From Bacillus sp. MYb209 (GTDB taxonomy: Bacteria; Bacillota; Bacilli; Bacillales; Bacillaceae_G): a stretch of DNA of 64,000 nucleotides. The notes under the pieces were generated by a model. It was not told the DNA's origin. It ran no database searches and saw nothing but the letters and a program-made list of their open reading frames with translations. Position 1 is the stretch's first letter. Each line of letters begins with the position of its first letter. The position numbers and the translations under genes are program-made. Shown piece by piece: positions 7,706-16,519 of this stretch. Location: NCBI RefSeq assembly GCF_002975175.1, contig NZ_PCNZ01000005.1:1-64000 (forward strand), in the 5' to 3' direction.

Positions 7706-8668
7706 GTGAAACCAAAAGTATATATTGCCGAACCAGTTCCAACATTTGTAGAAAACTATTTATCAGAACACTGTGATTTTGAAAAATGGGATCAAGACGA
7801 GAAAGTACCTCGTGATGTTCTATTGGAAAAAATAAAAGATAAAGATGGGTTATTAAATTTCGGATCTACTATAAATGAAGAGTTATTGCAGGCTGCTCCT
7901 AATTTAAAAGTAGTAAGTAACATTTCTGTTGGCCATGATAACTTTGATTTAAAAGCGATGGAAAAACAAAATGTTATCGGAACAAATACTCCATATGTGT
8001 TAGATGATACAGTAGCCGATCTCGTTTTCGCTCTTATGTTATCTGCTGGTCGCCGTGTTTGCGAACTCAATTCCTATGTAAAAAATGGTGAATGGAACGC
8101 TGAAATCGGAAAAGAACACTTCGGACTAGATGTACATCATAGTACGATCGGTATTATCGGAATGGGAAGAATTGGAGAAGCTGTCGCAAAACGAGCGAAA
8201 TTCGGCTTTGATATGAATGTCCTTTACTATAACCGTCGCCGTAAAGAAGAAGCTGAACAAAAATTTGATGCTACATATTGTGATTTACAAACTCTAATCC
8301 AACAATCTGATTTTATTATTCTTCTTACTCCATTAACAGATGAAACCTATCATCTTATCGGTGAAAAGGAATTTTCACTAATGAAAGAAACAGCAATTTT
8401 CATTAATGCTTCTCGCGGGAAAACAGTAGATGAAATTGCATTAATTCATGCGTTAACAGAAAAGAAAATATTTGCAGCCGGCATCGACACATTTACACAA
8501 GAGCCGATTCAAAAAGAGAATCCGCTCTTATCATTACAAAACGTTGTAACTTTACCGCACATCGGATCTGCAACATTAAAAACTCGGCAGCAAATGGCTA
8601 TGACAGCTGCTGAAAATTTAGTGGCAGGATTACAAGGAAAAACACCACCTAATATTGTGCTTGGGTAA
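7706..8668 (+). CDS. D-isomer specific 2-hydroxyacid dehydrogenase
   Basis: The 320-aa NAD(P)-dependent oxidoreductase has a Rossmann motif (GIIGMGRIGEAVAKRAK, near 150-166), the catalytic Arg in NASRGKTVDE, Glu in FTQEP and His in LPHIGSAT. It resembles glyoxylate/hydroxypyruvate and 2-ketogluconate reductases; the substrate cannot be told from sequence. The start is GTG 7706 with AAAGGGGATG upstream. This gene is absent from the B. subtilis order at this spot. A tandem bcr1 forms its leader and a strong terminator follows. Confidence 0.88.
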   Translation: MKPKVYIAEPVPTFVENYLSEHCDFEKWDQDEKVPRDVLLEKIKDKDGLLNFGSTINEELLQAAPNLKVVSNISVGHDNFDLKAMEKQNVIGTNTPYVLDDTVADLVFALMLSAGRRVCELNSYVKNGEWNAEIGKEHFGLDVHHSTIGIIGMGRIGEAVAKRAKFGFDMNVLYYNRRRKEEAEQKFDATYCDLQTLIQQSDFIILLTPLTDETYHLIGEKEFSLMKETAIFINASRGKTVDEIALIHALTEKKIFAAGIDTFTQEPIQKENPLLSLQNVVTLPHIGSATLKTRQQMAMTAAENLVAGLQGKTPPNIVLG

Positions 8669-8681
8669 TTATAAATACGCG

Positions 8682-8716
8682 AAAGGCAAGATGACATCGT
8701 CATCTTGCCTTTTTTT
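8682..8716 (+). terminator. Terminator after the dehydrogenase gene
   Basis: AAAGGCAAGATGAC and GTCATCTTGCCTTT form a long stem with a 3-base loop followed by a T-run. Confidence 0.88.
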
Positions 8717-8777
8717 GTTAACATATTTTTTTCTTGCCTGGAGATGATATGAACAAAAATCAATGGAGTGACAAAAA

Positions 8778-9617
8778 ATGAACCATGAATGCAAATGCCC
8801 TTACTTCACTTTTTCCACTCGCGGGACTACTATTCATTACGAATTGTATGAACATAATACTAAAAAAGAGCGACCTACTTTCGTACTCGTTCACGGCTTC
8901 CTCTCTTCCTCATTTAGCTATCGACGACTCATTCCTTTACTAACAAAGAAAGGTACAGTAATTGCCCTTGATTTACCACCATTCGGAAAAAGTGATAAAT
9001 CTCATCTCTTTAAATATTCTTATCACAATTTAGCAGCTATTATTATCGATTTAATCGAACATTTATCTCTCTCGAATATTGTATTAGTTGGTCATTCTAT
9101 GGGCGGACAAATTTCACTCTTTGTAAACCGTTTACGCCCTGAATTAATTTCAAAGACAATTTTACTATGTAGCTCTAGTTATTTAGCACGCGCAAACTTA
9201 CCTTTACTGTACTCCTCTTATTTACCGTTCTTCCACTTATACGTGAAGAACTGGATTATTCGAAGGGGCATCATTCATAACTTAATGAATGTCGTTCATG
9301 ACCATTCATTAATTGACAATGAAATGATGGAAGGCTATGCTGCTCCTTTTTATGATGATCGTATATTCCCTGCTTTAACTCGAATGATAAGAGACCGTGA
9401 AGGTGACTTATCTTCAACTGAATTACAAAAAATCGAAACCCCAGTATTACTCATTTGGGGTGAAAAAGATCGCGTCGTCCCTGTACATGTAGGACACCGT
9501 CTCCATAAGGACCTACCTAATTCAACTTTCATTTCTTACGAAAATACAGGGCACTTACTCCCTGAAGAAAAGCCCGATCATGTTTATGAAGAAATTATTG
9601 CGTTTGCGACGCAATAA
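8778..9617 (+). CDS. yugF: Alpha/beta hydrolase YugF
   Basis: The 279-aa alpha/beta-hydrolase has the nucleophile elbow GHSMGG (near 109-114), an oxyanion loop HGFLSSS, a late Asp in IWGEKDRVVP and the catalytic His in NTGHLLPEE. The substrate is unknown. ATG 8778 follows GGAGTG. The TAA stop lies inside the ATAAA target sequence of the bcr1 copy that begins at 9614, so the repeat inserted precisely at the gene end. Confidence 0.85.
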   Translation: MNHECKCPYFTFSTRGTTIHYELYEHNTKKERPTFVLVHGFLSSSFSYRRLIPLLTKKGTVIALDLPPFGKSDKSHLFKYSYHNLAAIIIDLIEHLSLSNIVLVGHSMGGQISLFVNRLRPELISKTILLCSSSYLARANLPLLYSSYLPFFHLYVKNWIIRRGIIHNLMNVVHDHSLIDNEMMEGYAAPFYDDRIFPALTRMIRDREGDLSSTELQKIETPVLLIWGEKDRVVPVHVGHRLHKDLPNSTFISYENTGHLLPEEKPDHVYEEIIAFATQ

Positions 9618-9768
9618 AGTGAAGCCTTAAACCGTGGTGGTTCCTATCCCCGTGGATTATTAGCCTTCACCAATCCGGCTTTTACGGGCAGTTTGGTTTC
9701 CCTCCTATCTTCTTTGCTTCAACCGAATTTTGAGGCGGGAGTCTTACTGCTCGTTAAAACGGGATAAA
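9614..9768 (+). repeat. bcr1 repeat, copy 3 (diverged)
   Basis: It begins ATAAAGTGAAGCCTTAAACC at the yugF stop codon and ends AACGGGATAAA. Its 5' hairpin arms have diverged from the consensus (ACCGTGG / CCGTGGAT) and pair only in part. The terminal ATAAA is shared with a following fragment. Confidence 0.85.
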
Positions 9769-9800
9769 GTGAAGCTTTAATCAATCCGAACGAAAATAAA
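9764..9800 (+). repeat. bcr1 fragment, tandem to copy 3
   Basis: ATAAAGTGAAGCTTTAATCA followed by ATCCG and then AATAAA looks like the 5' tip of another bcr1 that lost its body but kept a terminal ATAAA at 9796-9800. It suggests insertion of one bcr1 at the end of another, followed by deletion. Confidence 0.65.
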
Positions 9801-9803
9801 CAA

Positions 9804-9832
9804 AAAGGCTGTCGTAAATTCCGACAGCCTAT
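9804..9832 (-). terminator. Terminator after yugE
   Basis: AGGCTGTCG (9806-9814) pairs with CGACAGCCT (9822-9830), and on the minus strand a T-run follows. The hairpin overlaps the yugE stop codon. Confidence 0.8.
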
Positions 9833-10080
9833 AATGAACAACTTCCGCCTTCTTTTAGTACGAGTAACTCTACTGCTAATTTTTCGCATTTTTCAAGTGC
9901 AGGTACTTCTTCAAAAGACATAAAGTATATATGTTGAATCTTCTTTGCGATGTATTTCGGATCATCAAACACACTTACGACGTTTACAACATCGCTCGCT
10001 TCTGTTTCATAAAACTCCGGTCCCATTTGAAACGGATCCCAATTTTTCACAACCTCAATCATTTTGTCATATGCACCCAT
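9829..10080 (-). CDS. yugE: DUF1871 family protein YugE
   Basis: The 83-aa soluble protein, rich in acidic residues, belongs to the DUF1871/YugE family (MIEVVKNWDPFQMGPEFYE). Its function is unknown. ATG 10080 follows GGCGGGA. It is divergent from patB, the same neighbourhood as in B. subtilis. Confidence 0.8.
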   Translation of the reverse strand: MGAYDKMIEVVKNWDPFQMGPEFYETEASDVVNVVSVFDDPKYIAKKIQHIYFMSFEEVPALEKCEKLAVELLVLKEGGSCSL

Positions 10081-10197
10081 CTGCTTCCCGCCTTTTCACT
10101 TTTTAATGCTTTTCTTTATCGTATCACATCAGCTATTCTATAAGAAGAGTGAGAATTTTCATAACTTAACAGTTTGACAGAAGAAAGGAGCAAACAT

Positions 10198-11349
10198 ATG
10201 CAACTATTTCATAAAACGGTAAATCGTCGCGGAACACATAGTACAAAATGGGATACATATAAAAATGAAGAGCTCATCCACGCTTGGATTGCCGATATGG
10301 ATTTTGAAGTACCAAAACCAATTCAAACTGCATTACAAAAACGCACAGAACATCCTATTTTCGGCTATACACTTCCTCCTGAAAATATTGGGGATATCAT
10401 TTGTAATTGGACGAAAAGCCAATACAATTGGGAAATACAAAAAGAATGGATTGTATTTAGCGCAGGTATCGTTCCAGCTCTTAGTACGAGCATACAAGCT
10501 ATAACGAAAGAAGGAGAAGCCGTACTCGTACAACCTCCTATTTATCCACCATTTTTTGAAATGGTCAAAACAAATAATAGACAATTATGTGAGAGTCCCT
10601 TGTTTAAACAAAATGGCATATATAAGATAGACTTCGAGCATCTAGAAACTCAATTTAAACAGGGTGTAAAACTAATGCTTCTTTGCAGCCCTCACAATCC
10701 TATCGGACGCATTTGGACAAAAGAGGAGCTAACAAAACTCGGCACGTTATGTACGCAATATAATGTAACCGTTGTCGCGGATGAAATTCACGCCGATATT
10801 ATTTATAGAGACCATACTCATACACCGTTTGCTTCTTTATCTGAAGAATTAGCAGCACGCACTATTACTTGTATGGCTCCAAGCAAAACATTTAATATCG
10901 CTGGATTACAAGCATCGATCATTATTATTCCGAATGAAAATCTCCGTAATGCCTTTATGTCTATCCAATATAGACAAGGATTCCACGGATTAAATACATT
11001 TGCTTATACAGCAATGCAAAGTGCCTATACAGAATGTAATGATTGGCTAAATGAAATTCGATTGTACGTTGAAGATAACGCTCAATTTGCTTGTGAGTAT
11101 ATTCAAAATCACATACCAGCTCTTTCTGTAATTAAACCAGAAGGTAGTTTTTTACTGTGGATTGATTGTTCCCACTTGGACCTTTCTCAAGATGAACGAA
11201 CAGCATTGCTTGAAGAGAAAGGTAAAATCATCGTTGAGCCTGGTGAGAAATACGGAACAGGTGGAGAAGCCCATATCCGAATTAACATTGGCTGTCCTAA
11301 ATCTGTTTTAGAAGAAATTTTAAACAGACTACACCATACATTCTCATAA
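10198..11349 (+). CDS. patB: MalY/PatB-type cystathionine beta-lyase aminotransferase
   Basis: The 383-aa fold-type I PLP enzyme has the PLP lysine in MAPSKTFNIAGLQ (near 232-244), SPHNPIGR and ADEIHADI. PatB in B. subtilis is a C-S lyase that cleaves cystathionine or cysteine conjugates. The start is ATG 10198 after AAAGGAG; the upstream TTG at 10174 precedes the ribosome site and is discarded. The gene is followed by a very strong bidirectional terminator. Confidence 0.87.
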   Translation: MQLFHKTVNRRGTHSTKWDTYKNEELIHAWIADMDFEVPKPIQTALQKRTEHPIFGYTLPPENIGDIICNWTKSQYNWEIQKEWIVFSAGIVPALSTSIQAITKEGEAVLVQPPIYPPFFEMVKTNNRQLCESPLFKQNGIYKIDFEHLETQFKQGVKLMLLCSPHNPIGRIWTKEELTKLGTLCTQYNVTVVADEIHADIIYRDHTHTPFASLSEELAARTITCMAPSKTFNIAGLQASIIIIPNENLRNAFMSIQYRQGFHGLNTFAYTAMQSAYTECNDWLNEIRLYVEDNAQFACEYIQNHIPALSVIKPEGSFLLWIDCSHLDLSQDERTALLEEKGKIIVEPGEKYGTGGEAHIRINIGCPKSVLEEILNRLHHTFS

Positions 11350-11350
11350 T

Positions 11351-11398
11351 AAAAAAGGAGGCTGTCCCAAAATAATTTTGGGACAGCCTCCTTTTTTT
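11351..11398. terminator. Strong bidirectional terminator patB/sodC
   Basis: The arms AAAAAAGGAGGCTGTCCC and GGGACAGCCTCCTTTTTT plus complementary AAAAT/ATTTT make a stem of about 22 bp with almost no loop, between two convergent genes. Confidence 0.9.
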
Positions 11399-11467
11399 CG
11401 ATAAATCGATATAATTCCACTTACTATCATGCGGTTTTACAACAAAATCTACTATTCACGGTAGCTT

Positions 11468-12007
11468 CTATTTTTTCTTCATATCCGACACTTTTTTTAC
11501 GATAACACCGCAAGCAATTCGGCCACCAGATTTACCCGTTGGTTGTGTCATACCATCATCAGCGTTTTCTGTAATAATAATAGACGCTCCATCTTTTCTA
11601 TGAATCGTCGTTTTTCCTTCTTCAAGCGTTATATGCGGAGCATCGATTTCTGCTTTAATCTTTCCCGAACCGTCTGCCACTATATTCGGTAAATCACCAT
11701 TTTCCGCACCTTTCGGATTCAAGAGCCCATGTTCTTTATTATCCGGATTAAAATGATTCCCAGATGATTCGAAACGAGGCGCTTTACATTCTCCGATTTC
11801 ATGCACATGTATCCCGTGCGTTCCTGGTGTAAAGCCCTCCGCTTTAATCTTAATTTTCACTCCACTTGTTTGCTGAACTACTTTTGCAGTCCCAACTTCA
11901 TCACCTGAAGCATTATGTAATTTCACATCAATTTCTTTCGGCTTCCCTTGGTCACAACCCGCCATTAGAAATAATAAACAACAACTGAAAAAAAGCTGTC
12001 TCTTCAT
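11468..12007 (-). CDS. sodC: SodC-like lipoprotein lacking metal ligands
   Basis: The 179-aa protein has a lipoprotein signal (LLFLMAGC, Cys18) and a Cu/Zn superoxide dismutase fold: GIHVHEIGEC, HFNPDNKEHG, GDLPN and RIACGVI, with the Cys74-Cys166 pair. Cu ligands His67 and His69, bridging His85 and Zn His93 are present. The third Zn His is Asn103 (in AENGDLPN), and the fourth Cu His, normally in an IHENADD-type motif, is Thr146 (ITENADD). It is therefore doubtful that it dismutates superoxide. B. subtilis YojM also lacks a Cu ligand. It acts outside the membrane. Confidence 0.85.
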   Translation of the reverse strand: MKRQLFFSCCLLFLMAGCDQGKPKEIDVKLHNASGDEVGTAKVVQQTSGVKIKIKAEGFTPGTHGIHVHEIGECKAPRFESSGNHFNPDNKEHGLLNPKGAENGDLPNIVADGSGKIKAEIDAPHITLEEGKTTIHRKDGASIIITENADDGMTQPTGKSGGRIACGVIVKKVSDMKKK

Positions 12008-12075
12008 TCAATTCCCTCCAAAATACTTTCTGCCCTTAGATTGTCCGAGCATAGAAGGAAACATACAGAAATGAA

Positions 12076-12252
12076 CTACTGTTTCTTTTCAGCTAAAAGC
12101 TTTTCTTCTACTTTCTGTAATCGCTCTGCTTCTCGTTTTGATACACGAATAAACATACGCCACGTAGCAACCGCACCGATGATAAATAGAACGCAAACAA
12201 TACCTGGAATAATATACTCCGTTTTATCTTCAGGAAAATATAAAGGCATCAT
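12076..12252 (-). CDS. Small single-TM protein
   Basis: The 58-aa protein has one membrane helix (about 14-35, IIPGIVCVLFIIGAVATW) followed by a charged, probably coiled C-terminal helix (VSKREAERLQKVEEKLL). Two ATG codons in tandem at 12252 and 12249 follow GGAGTG. I do not recognise a family. It lies between sodC and the divergent kapB. Confidence 0.6.
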   Translation of the reverse strand: MMPLYFPEDKTEYIIPGIVCVLFIIGAVATWRMFIRVSKREAERLQKVEEKLLAEKKQ

Positions 12253-12423
12253 ATAGAACACTCCTTATCAGGGAATTTATGAAAATAATTAACATCAGAA
12301 TTTTCTGTTATATCATTTTAAATTATAGTTGAAGCCTGTCATATTCTCAAGGACATTCAAAAATCAACTGATTTCTTTGACTCCTTCTTATACTTTCCTT
12401 ACTATAAACTTGAGGTGAAAAAT

Positions 12424-12807
12424 ATGAGAGAAACATTTGAAATTGGTGAAATCGTTACTGGTATTTATAAAACTGGAAAATACATCGGCGAAATTACAAA
12501 TAGCCGTCCTGGCAGTTACGTCGTAAAAGTATTAGCTGTTTTAAAACATCCAGTGCAAGGTGATTTACATAATGTAAAACAAGCTGACGTACCATTCTTC
12601 CATGAAAGACGCGCTTTAGCTTTTCGTGAACAGACGAACATTCCAGAGCAAATGGTGAAGAAATATGAAGGAGAAATTCCGGATTATACAGAGTCACTAA
12701 AATTAGCATTAGAAACTCAAATGAATTCATTTTCTGAAGATGATTCACCTTTTGCGGGGCGTAGTCTAGAAACACTTCAGCACTTGAAGCAAGATTACAA
12801 ACTTTAA
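12424..12807 (+). CDS. kapB: Sporulation phosphorelay protein KapB
   Basis: The 127-aa protein matches KapB (FEIGEIVTGIYKTGKYIGE at the N-terminus). In B. subtilis KapB is needed for KinB to feed the Spo0A phosphorelay. No kinB gene is adjacent here, unlike B. subtilis. ATG 12424 follows GAGGTG; the upstream TTG at 12415 precedes the ribosome site. It is convergent with kapD. Confidence 0.85.
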   Translation: MRETFEIGEIVTGIYKTGKYIGEITNSRPGSYVVKVLAVLKHPVQGDLHNVKQADVPFFHERRALAFREQTNIPEQMVKKYEGEIPDYTESLKLALETQMNSFSEDDSPFAGRSLETLQHLKQDYKL

Positions 12808-12815
12808 AAAAACAA

Positions 12816-12850
12816 AACGACCAAATTACATGTTTTGCAATTTGGTCGTT
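12816..12850. terminator. Bidirectional terminator kapB/kapD
   Basis: AACGACCAAATT and AATTTGGTCGTT pair across an 11-base loop. A/T runs are present on the kapB side, and the right arm overlaps the kapD stop. Confidence 0.8.
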
Positions 12851-13472
12851 ACTGTGTACTCACTTTCTTTAACACTTTCGAAAAATCAACAAGTTCCCCT
12901 AATGTCGGAGGTGCTGGTTTGACTAAATACTCTTTATCTTTTTCTACTAACTTAAAAATATTATATGTCGTCATCGCATCATCAAGCGCACAATGATGCT
13001 TTCCTGTTCCTGCTTTTCCATATGCCTCAATTGCTTTCCACAGCCCTGTTTGATTTCTCTCTCCAAAAAACTTCTTATACTCAAGCGATAAATCACGACA
13101 CTGTCCAAAGAATGGAAACTCTACTCCCGCCATTTCGCAGTTTTGCTTTAAGACTTTCATATCCATATTTCCCCACGTTACAATTGTCGGTTTACACCTC
13201 TTTTCATATTCTCCAAGTTTCTCAACAAGTTCATGAAAAAAAATTCCTTTGTCCACTACTTCCTGTTTAATTCCTAAAAATTTTTTACATCGATCCGTTA
13301 AAGACGGAAATGTTTTCGGTCTAACATGCGATGAATACGTATCTTCCACCTTACAACCAACAACTGAAACGAGTCCGACCTCAATAATTTCTGGGAAAAA
13401 ACCTTTTGGCTTTTTTCTATGCTGGGGCATCGTAAACTCAAAGTCTAAAAACAAAAATCGTTGTTCATCCAT
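12849..13472 (-). CDS. kapD: 3'-5' exonuclease-fold sporulation inhibitor KapD
   Basis: The 207-aa DEDDh exonuclease-fold protein has FLDFEFT (Asp/Glu, residues 8-14), a middle Asp motif in VTWGNMDMKVLK, and the final His/Asp in HHCALDDAMTTYNIFKL. KapD inhibits the KinA-driven entry to sporulation in B. subtilis. Pairing with kapB is conserved, but here the two genes converge. ATG 13472. Confidence 0.87.
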   Translation of the reverse strand: MDEQRFLFLDFEFTMPQHRKKPKGFFPEIIEVGLVSVVGCKVEDTYSSHVRPKTFPSLTDRCKKFLGIKQEVVDKGIFFHELVEKLGEYEKRCKPTIVTWGNMDMKVLKQNCEMAGVEFPFFGQCRDLSLEYKKFFGERNQTGLWKAIEAYGKAGTGKHHCALDDAMTTYNIFKLVEKDKEYLVKPAPPTLGELVDFSKVLKKVSTQ

Positions 13473-13661
13473 ACGATCCCTTCCTTATCATTTTTGTCAT
13501 TCCTTTCTATTTGACACTCCTACACGAACAAGCTCGAATGCTAATTTCATTTTAAATATTCAGATTGGATGTATCTTATATATATGTCAAATACCCGCAA
13601 ATATTTTTAAAAATAAGAAAAAATGAGCTATGCAGAAAATATGACAAAATACCCCCTTTCA

Positions 13662-13691
13662 TTTACATCTGCCATTTTTCTACTTTATAAT
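13662..13691 (+). promoter_or_regulatory. Sigma-A promoter of the ArsB/NhaD-type gene
   Basis: TTTACA (13662-13667), an 18-base spacer and TATAAT (13686-13691) lie about 80 bases upstream of the start codon. The rest of the 13473-13771 gap is AT-rich with no further feature I can support. Confidence 0.6.
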
Positions 13692-13771
13692 GACGTTATG
13701 TGTGTTTCTTCTAGAACATTTTTGACACACTAAGAAGAGAAAAGAAAAGGAAACGAAAGGAGATGAGAGTT

Positions 13772-15097
13772 TTGCACGAGACAACGCAAGAGCTCGCAAA
13801 CTGGCAGTATTATTTTGCTATCGCAGTCTTTTTAATTACATATGCCATTATTATTTCTGAAAAAATTAATCGCGCTGTCATCGCACTTCTTGGTGCAGCA
13901 CTCATGGTAATTGTGGGTGTCGTCGACTTACACAACGCATTTACGAAACATATTGAATGGGGAACAATTACGCTACTCATCGGTATGATGATCCTAGTGA
14001 ACATTACAAGTAAGTCTGGGGTATTCCAATACGTTGCCATTAAAGCAGCTAAACAAGCACAAGGAAATCCAATTAAAATTTTAATTTCACTTTCCTTACT
14101 TACCGCGCTTGGCTCCGCATTTTTAGATAACGTTACAACAGTACTTCTTGTTGTTCCAGTTACTTTATCTATTACGCGCATCTTGCAAGTAAATCCTGTT
14201 CCATATTTACTTTCTGAAATTATTTTTTCAAATATCGGAGGAACAGCAACACTAATTGGTGATCCACCAAATATTATGATTGGTTCTGCAAATAAGCATT
14301 TAGATTTCAATGCTTTCTTATTCAACTTAGCACCTATCGTAATCATCATTATTGCTGTTACAGCAACAATTCTTTACTTCATATACCGTAAGCAATTAAT
14401 TGCTGATCCTGTACAAATTAAAAAGTTAATGAGCTTAGATGAAAAACAATACATTAAAGATCCAGTATTAATGAAGAAATCTTTAACCGTACTTGGATTT
14501 ACTATTTTAGGTTTCATGACTCATTCTATTTTCCATATTGATGCAGCTATCATCGCTTTAACTGGAGCTACTGTCCTTATGTTAATTGGTGTGAAAGAAC
14601 ATGAAATTGAAGAGGTATTCGCAAGTGTAGAGTGGGTAACAATTTTCTTCTTCGCGGGACTATTCGTACTCGTTGGAGGACTTATCGATATCGGGCTTAT
14701 CAAAATGTTAGCTCAAAAAGTAGTTGGAATAACAGGCGGAGATATTTCTCACGCATCTATCCTTATTCTATGGGTATCTGGTATCGCCTCTGCAACAATT
14801 GATAACATTCCATTCGTTGCAACAATGATCCCACTTATTAACGATATGGCAGTTGGGCTAGGTTTATCACCTTCTGACGCACAAATCGACGTACTATGGT
14901 GGGCATTAGCATTAGGTGCTTGCTTAGGTGGAAACGGAACATTAATCGGGGCTTCCGCTAACGTAATCGTAGCCGGAATCGCAAGTCGTGAAGGACATAA
15001 ATTCAGCTACATGGAATTCCTTAAAGTCGGCTTCCCAATTATGATCGTTTCATTAATCATTTCTCACATTTACATTTACTTACGTTACCTTATGTAG
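13772..15097 (+). CDS. ArsB/NhaD family ion transporter
   Basis: The 441-aa protein has about 11 membrane helices and the IT-superfamily signature ATLIGDPPNIMIGSA (near 165-180), repeated as GGNGTLIGASANVIVAG near the C-terminus. That is the pseudo-twofold pattern of the ArsB/NhaD/SLC13 group. The substrate (arsenite, Na+/H+ or an organic acid) cannot be assigned; no ars genes are adjacent. AAAGGAG directly abuts ATG 13763, so TTG 13772, nine bases downstream, is the likely start. Confidence 0.85.
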   Translation: MHETTQELANWQYYFAIAVFLITYAIIISEKINRAVIALLGAALMVIVGVVDLHNAFTKHIEWGTITLLIGMMILVNITSKSGVFQYVAIKAAKQAQGNPIKILISLSLLTALGSAFLDNVTTVLLVVPVTLSITRILQVNPVPYLLSEIIFSNIGGTATLIGDPPNIMIGSANKHLDFNAFLFNLAPIVIIIIAVTATILYFIYRKQLIADPVQIKKLMSLDEKQYIKDPVLMKKSLTVLGFTILGFMTHSIFHIDAAIIALTGATVLMLIGVKEHEIEEVFASVEWVTIFFFAGLFVLVGGLIDIGLIKMLAQKVVGITGGDISHASILILWVSGIASATIDNIPFVATMIPLINDMAVGLGLSPSDAQIDVLWWALALGACLGGNGTLIGASANVIVAGIASREGHKFSYMEFLKVGFPIMIVSLIISHIYIYLRYLM

Positions 15098-15100
15098 TAG

Positions 15101-15132
15101 AAAAAGCGCCCTGCTTAGCAGGGCGCTTTTTT
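15101..15132 (+). terminator. Terminator after the ArsB/NhaD-type gene
   Basis: AAAAGCGCCCTGC pairs with GCAGGGCGCTTTT around a 3-base loop, followed by T residues. Confidence 0.9.
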
Positions 15133-15163
15133 ATGTCTCATTCAGTACCGATTTTTGGAAAAG

Positions 15164-15631
15164 TTACTCGTTATACCTCATCGGCTCATTTCGAATAATG
15201 AATAAATGAATCGGCAAGAAAACCGAAAATGTGATTACATGAATAATCGTAAATAATATCGCATTCATTCCATATCTGTCCAAAATAGCGTAAATGAGAT
15301 AAATAGACAGCACAATCGACACAGCCGCTGCTAGCAGACTTATAATTGGTACATAATTAAAAATAAAGCATGCGACATATATACCGAATACTTTCCACCC
15401 TGCTTCTTCTTTCAAGAAATCCGGCAATTTATCTTTCGCTAAGTCACCCCATGTCTTACTATTTATAAAAGGAATAAACGCAAGAACGCCATCTGTTGCA
15501 CCATCATTTTTCGCCATCGTATAAAGTGCAAAAGCCGTTAACAAATACGAAATAATGGCCCAAATTAATATAACAAGAATAAATGCAAAACTAAGAGCAA
15601 AGAAACCTGCTAGTACGCCTTGATCTTCCAT
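15164..15631 (-). CDS. Multi-pass membrane protein of unknown function
   Basis: The 155-aa protein has four predicted helices (about 8-40, 78-97, 97-118, 125-148). Between the first two is a soluble segment, MAKNDGATDGVLAFIPFINS, which resembles a loop seen in small signal-peptidase-associated membrane families. No catalytic motif is evident. ATG 15631 is preceded by GAGAGGA. It is convergent with the transporter and divergent from alkD. Confidence 0.7.
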   Translation of the reverse strand: MEDQGVLAGFFALSFAFILVILIWAIISYLLTAFALYTMAKNDGATDGVLAFIPFINSKTWGDLAKDKLPDFLKEEAGWKVFGIYVACFIFNYVPIISLLAAAVSIVLSIYLIYAILDRYGMNAILFTIIHVITFSVFLPIHLFIIRNEPMRYNE

Positions 15632-15749
15632 CTTATCCTCTCCTCTCTCTTCTCAACATATTTCATTACAGTGCAAGTTATGTTTTAAAATTCAACCAAA
15701 CTCTTTGTATAATAAGAGAGGAAAGATAATAAGAGAGGAGCACATACCT

Positions 15750-16463
15750 ATGCATCCATTTGTAAAGGCATTACAAGAGCATTTTACAGCTCATCAAAAT
15801 CCCGAAAAAGCAGAACCGATGGCACGTTATATGAAAAATCACTTCCCGTTTCTCGGCATTCAAACTCCCGAGAGAAGACAATTATTGAAAGACGTCATTC
15901 AAATACATACTCTCCCAGATAAAAAGGACTTCCAAATCATCATACGTGAGCTTTGGGACTTACCAGAACGTGAATTTCAAGCGGCTGCACTCGATATCAT
16001 GCAAAAATATAAAAAACACATAAACGAAACTCATATCCCATTTCTAGAAGAACTTATTGTCACAAAATCTTGGTGGGACTCTGTTGATAGCATCGTCCCT
16101 ACATTTTTAGGTGCTATCTTTTTAAAACATCCAGAATTAATTTCTGCATATATTCCAAAGTGGATTGCATCAGAAAACATATGGTTACAACGTGCCGCTA
16201 TTTTATTCCAGCTGAAATATAAACAAAAAATGGATGAAGAACTCCTTTTCTGGATTATCGGACAACTACATTCCTCAAAAGAATTTTTCATTCAAAAAGC
16301 AATCGGCTGGGTCCTTCGCGAATATGCAAAAACAAAGCCAGATGTAGTTTGGGAATACGTTCAAACTAACGAGCTCGCTCCATTAAGTAAACGCGAAGCA
16401 ATTAAGCACATTAAGCAAAATTACGGAATAAATAACGAAAAAATAGGCGAGACTCTATCATAG
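15750..16463 (+). CDS. alkD: DNA-7-alkylguanine glycosylase AlkD
   Basis: The 237-aa all-helical HEAT-like repeat glycosylase excises bulky and positively charged alkylpurines. From the ATG at 15750 the residues known to be essential in B. cereus AlkD fall at the expected numbers: Trp109, Asp113 (WWDSVD), Arg148 (WLQRAA) and Trp187 (AIGWVL). The longer frame from 15705 is excluded, because GAGAGGAG lies just before 15750. It is a single-gene unit, divergent from the membrane protein upstream. Confidence 0.95.
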   Translation: MHPFVKALQEHFTAHQNPEKAEPMARYMKNHFPFLGIQTPERRQLLKDVIQIHTLPDKKDFQIIIRELWDLPEREFQAAALDIMQKYKKHINETHIPFLEELIVTKSWWDSVDSIVPTFLGAIFLKHPELISAYIPKWIASENIWLQRAAILFQLKYKQKMDEELLFWIIGQLHSSKEFFIQKAIGWVLREYAKTKPDVVWEYVQTNELAPLSKREAIKHIKQNYGINNEKIGETLS

Positions 16464-16480
16464 ATAGGCACGCTCCTCTA

Positions 16481-16509
16481 TTGTGATTTAAAAAAGAACG
16501 TGTTAGAAT
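16481..16509 (+). promoter_or_regulatory. Promoter of the glyS T-box transcript
   Basis: TTGTGA (16481-16486), a 17-base spacer and TAGAAT (16504-16509) lie about 20 bases before the start of the T-box stem I. Confidence 0.6.
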
Positions 16510-16519
16510 ATGTTCATTA

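Noticed and set aside
7792-8070. Minus-strand frame inside the dehydrogenase gene
   Set aside because: Antisense shadow of a well-supported gene, with no ribosome site.
13810-14349. 179-codon minus-strand frame inside the ArsB/NhaD-type gene
   Set aside because: A mirror of conserved membrane-protein codons; low-complexity composition and no family resemblance.
15705-15749. Longer AlkD start
   Set aside because: Known catalytic residue numbers fit the ATG at 15750 exactly.
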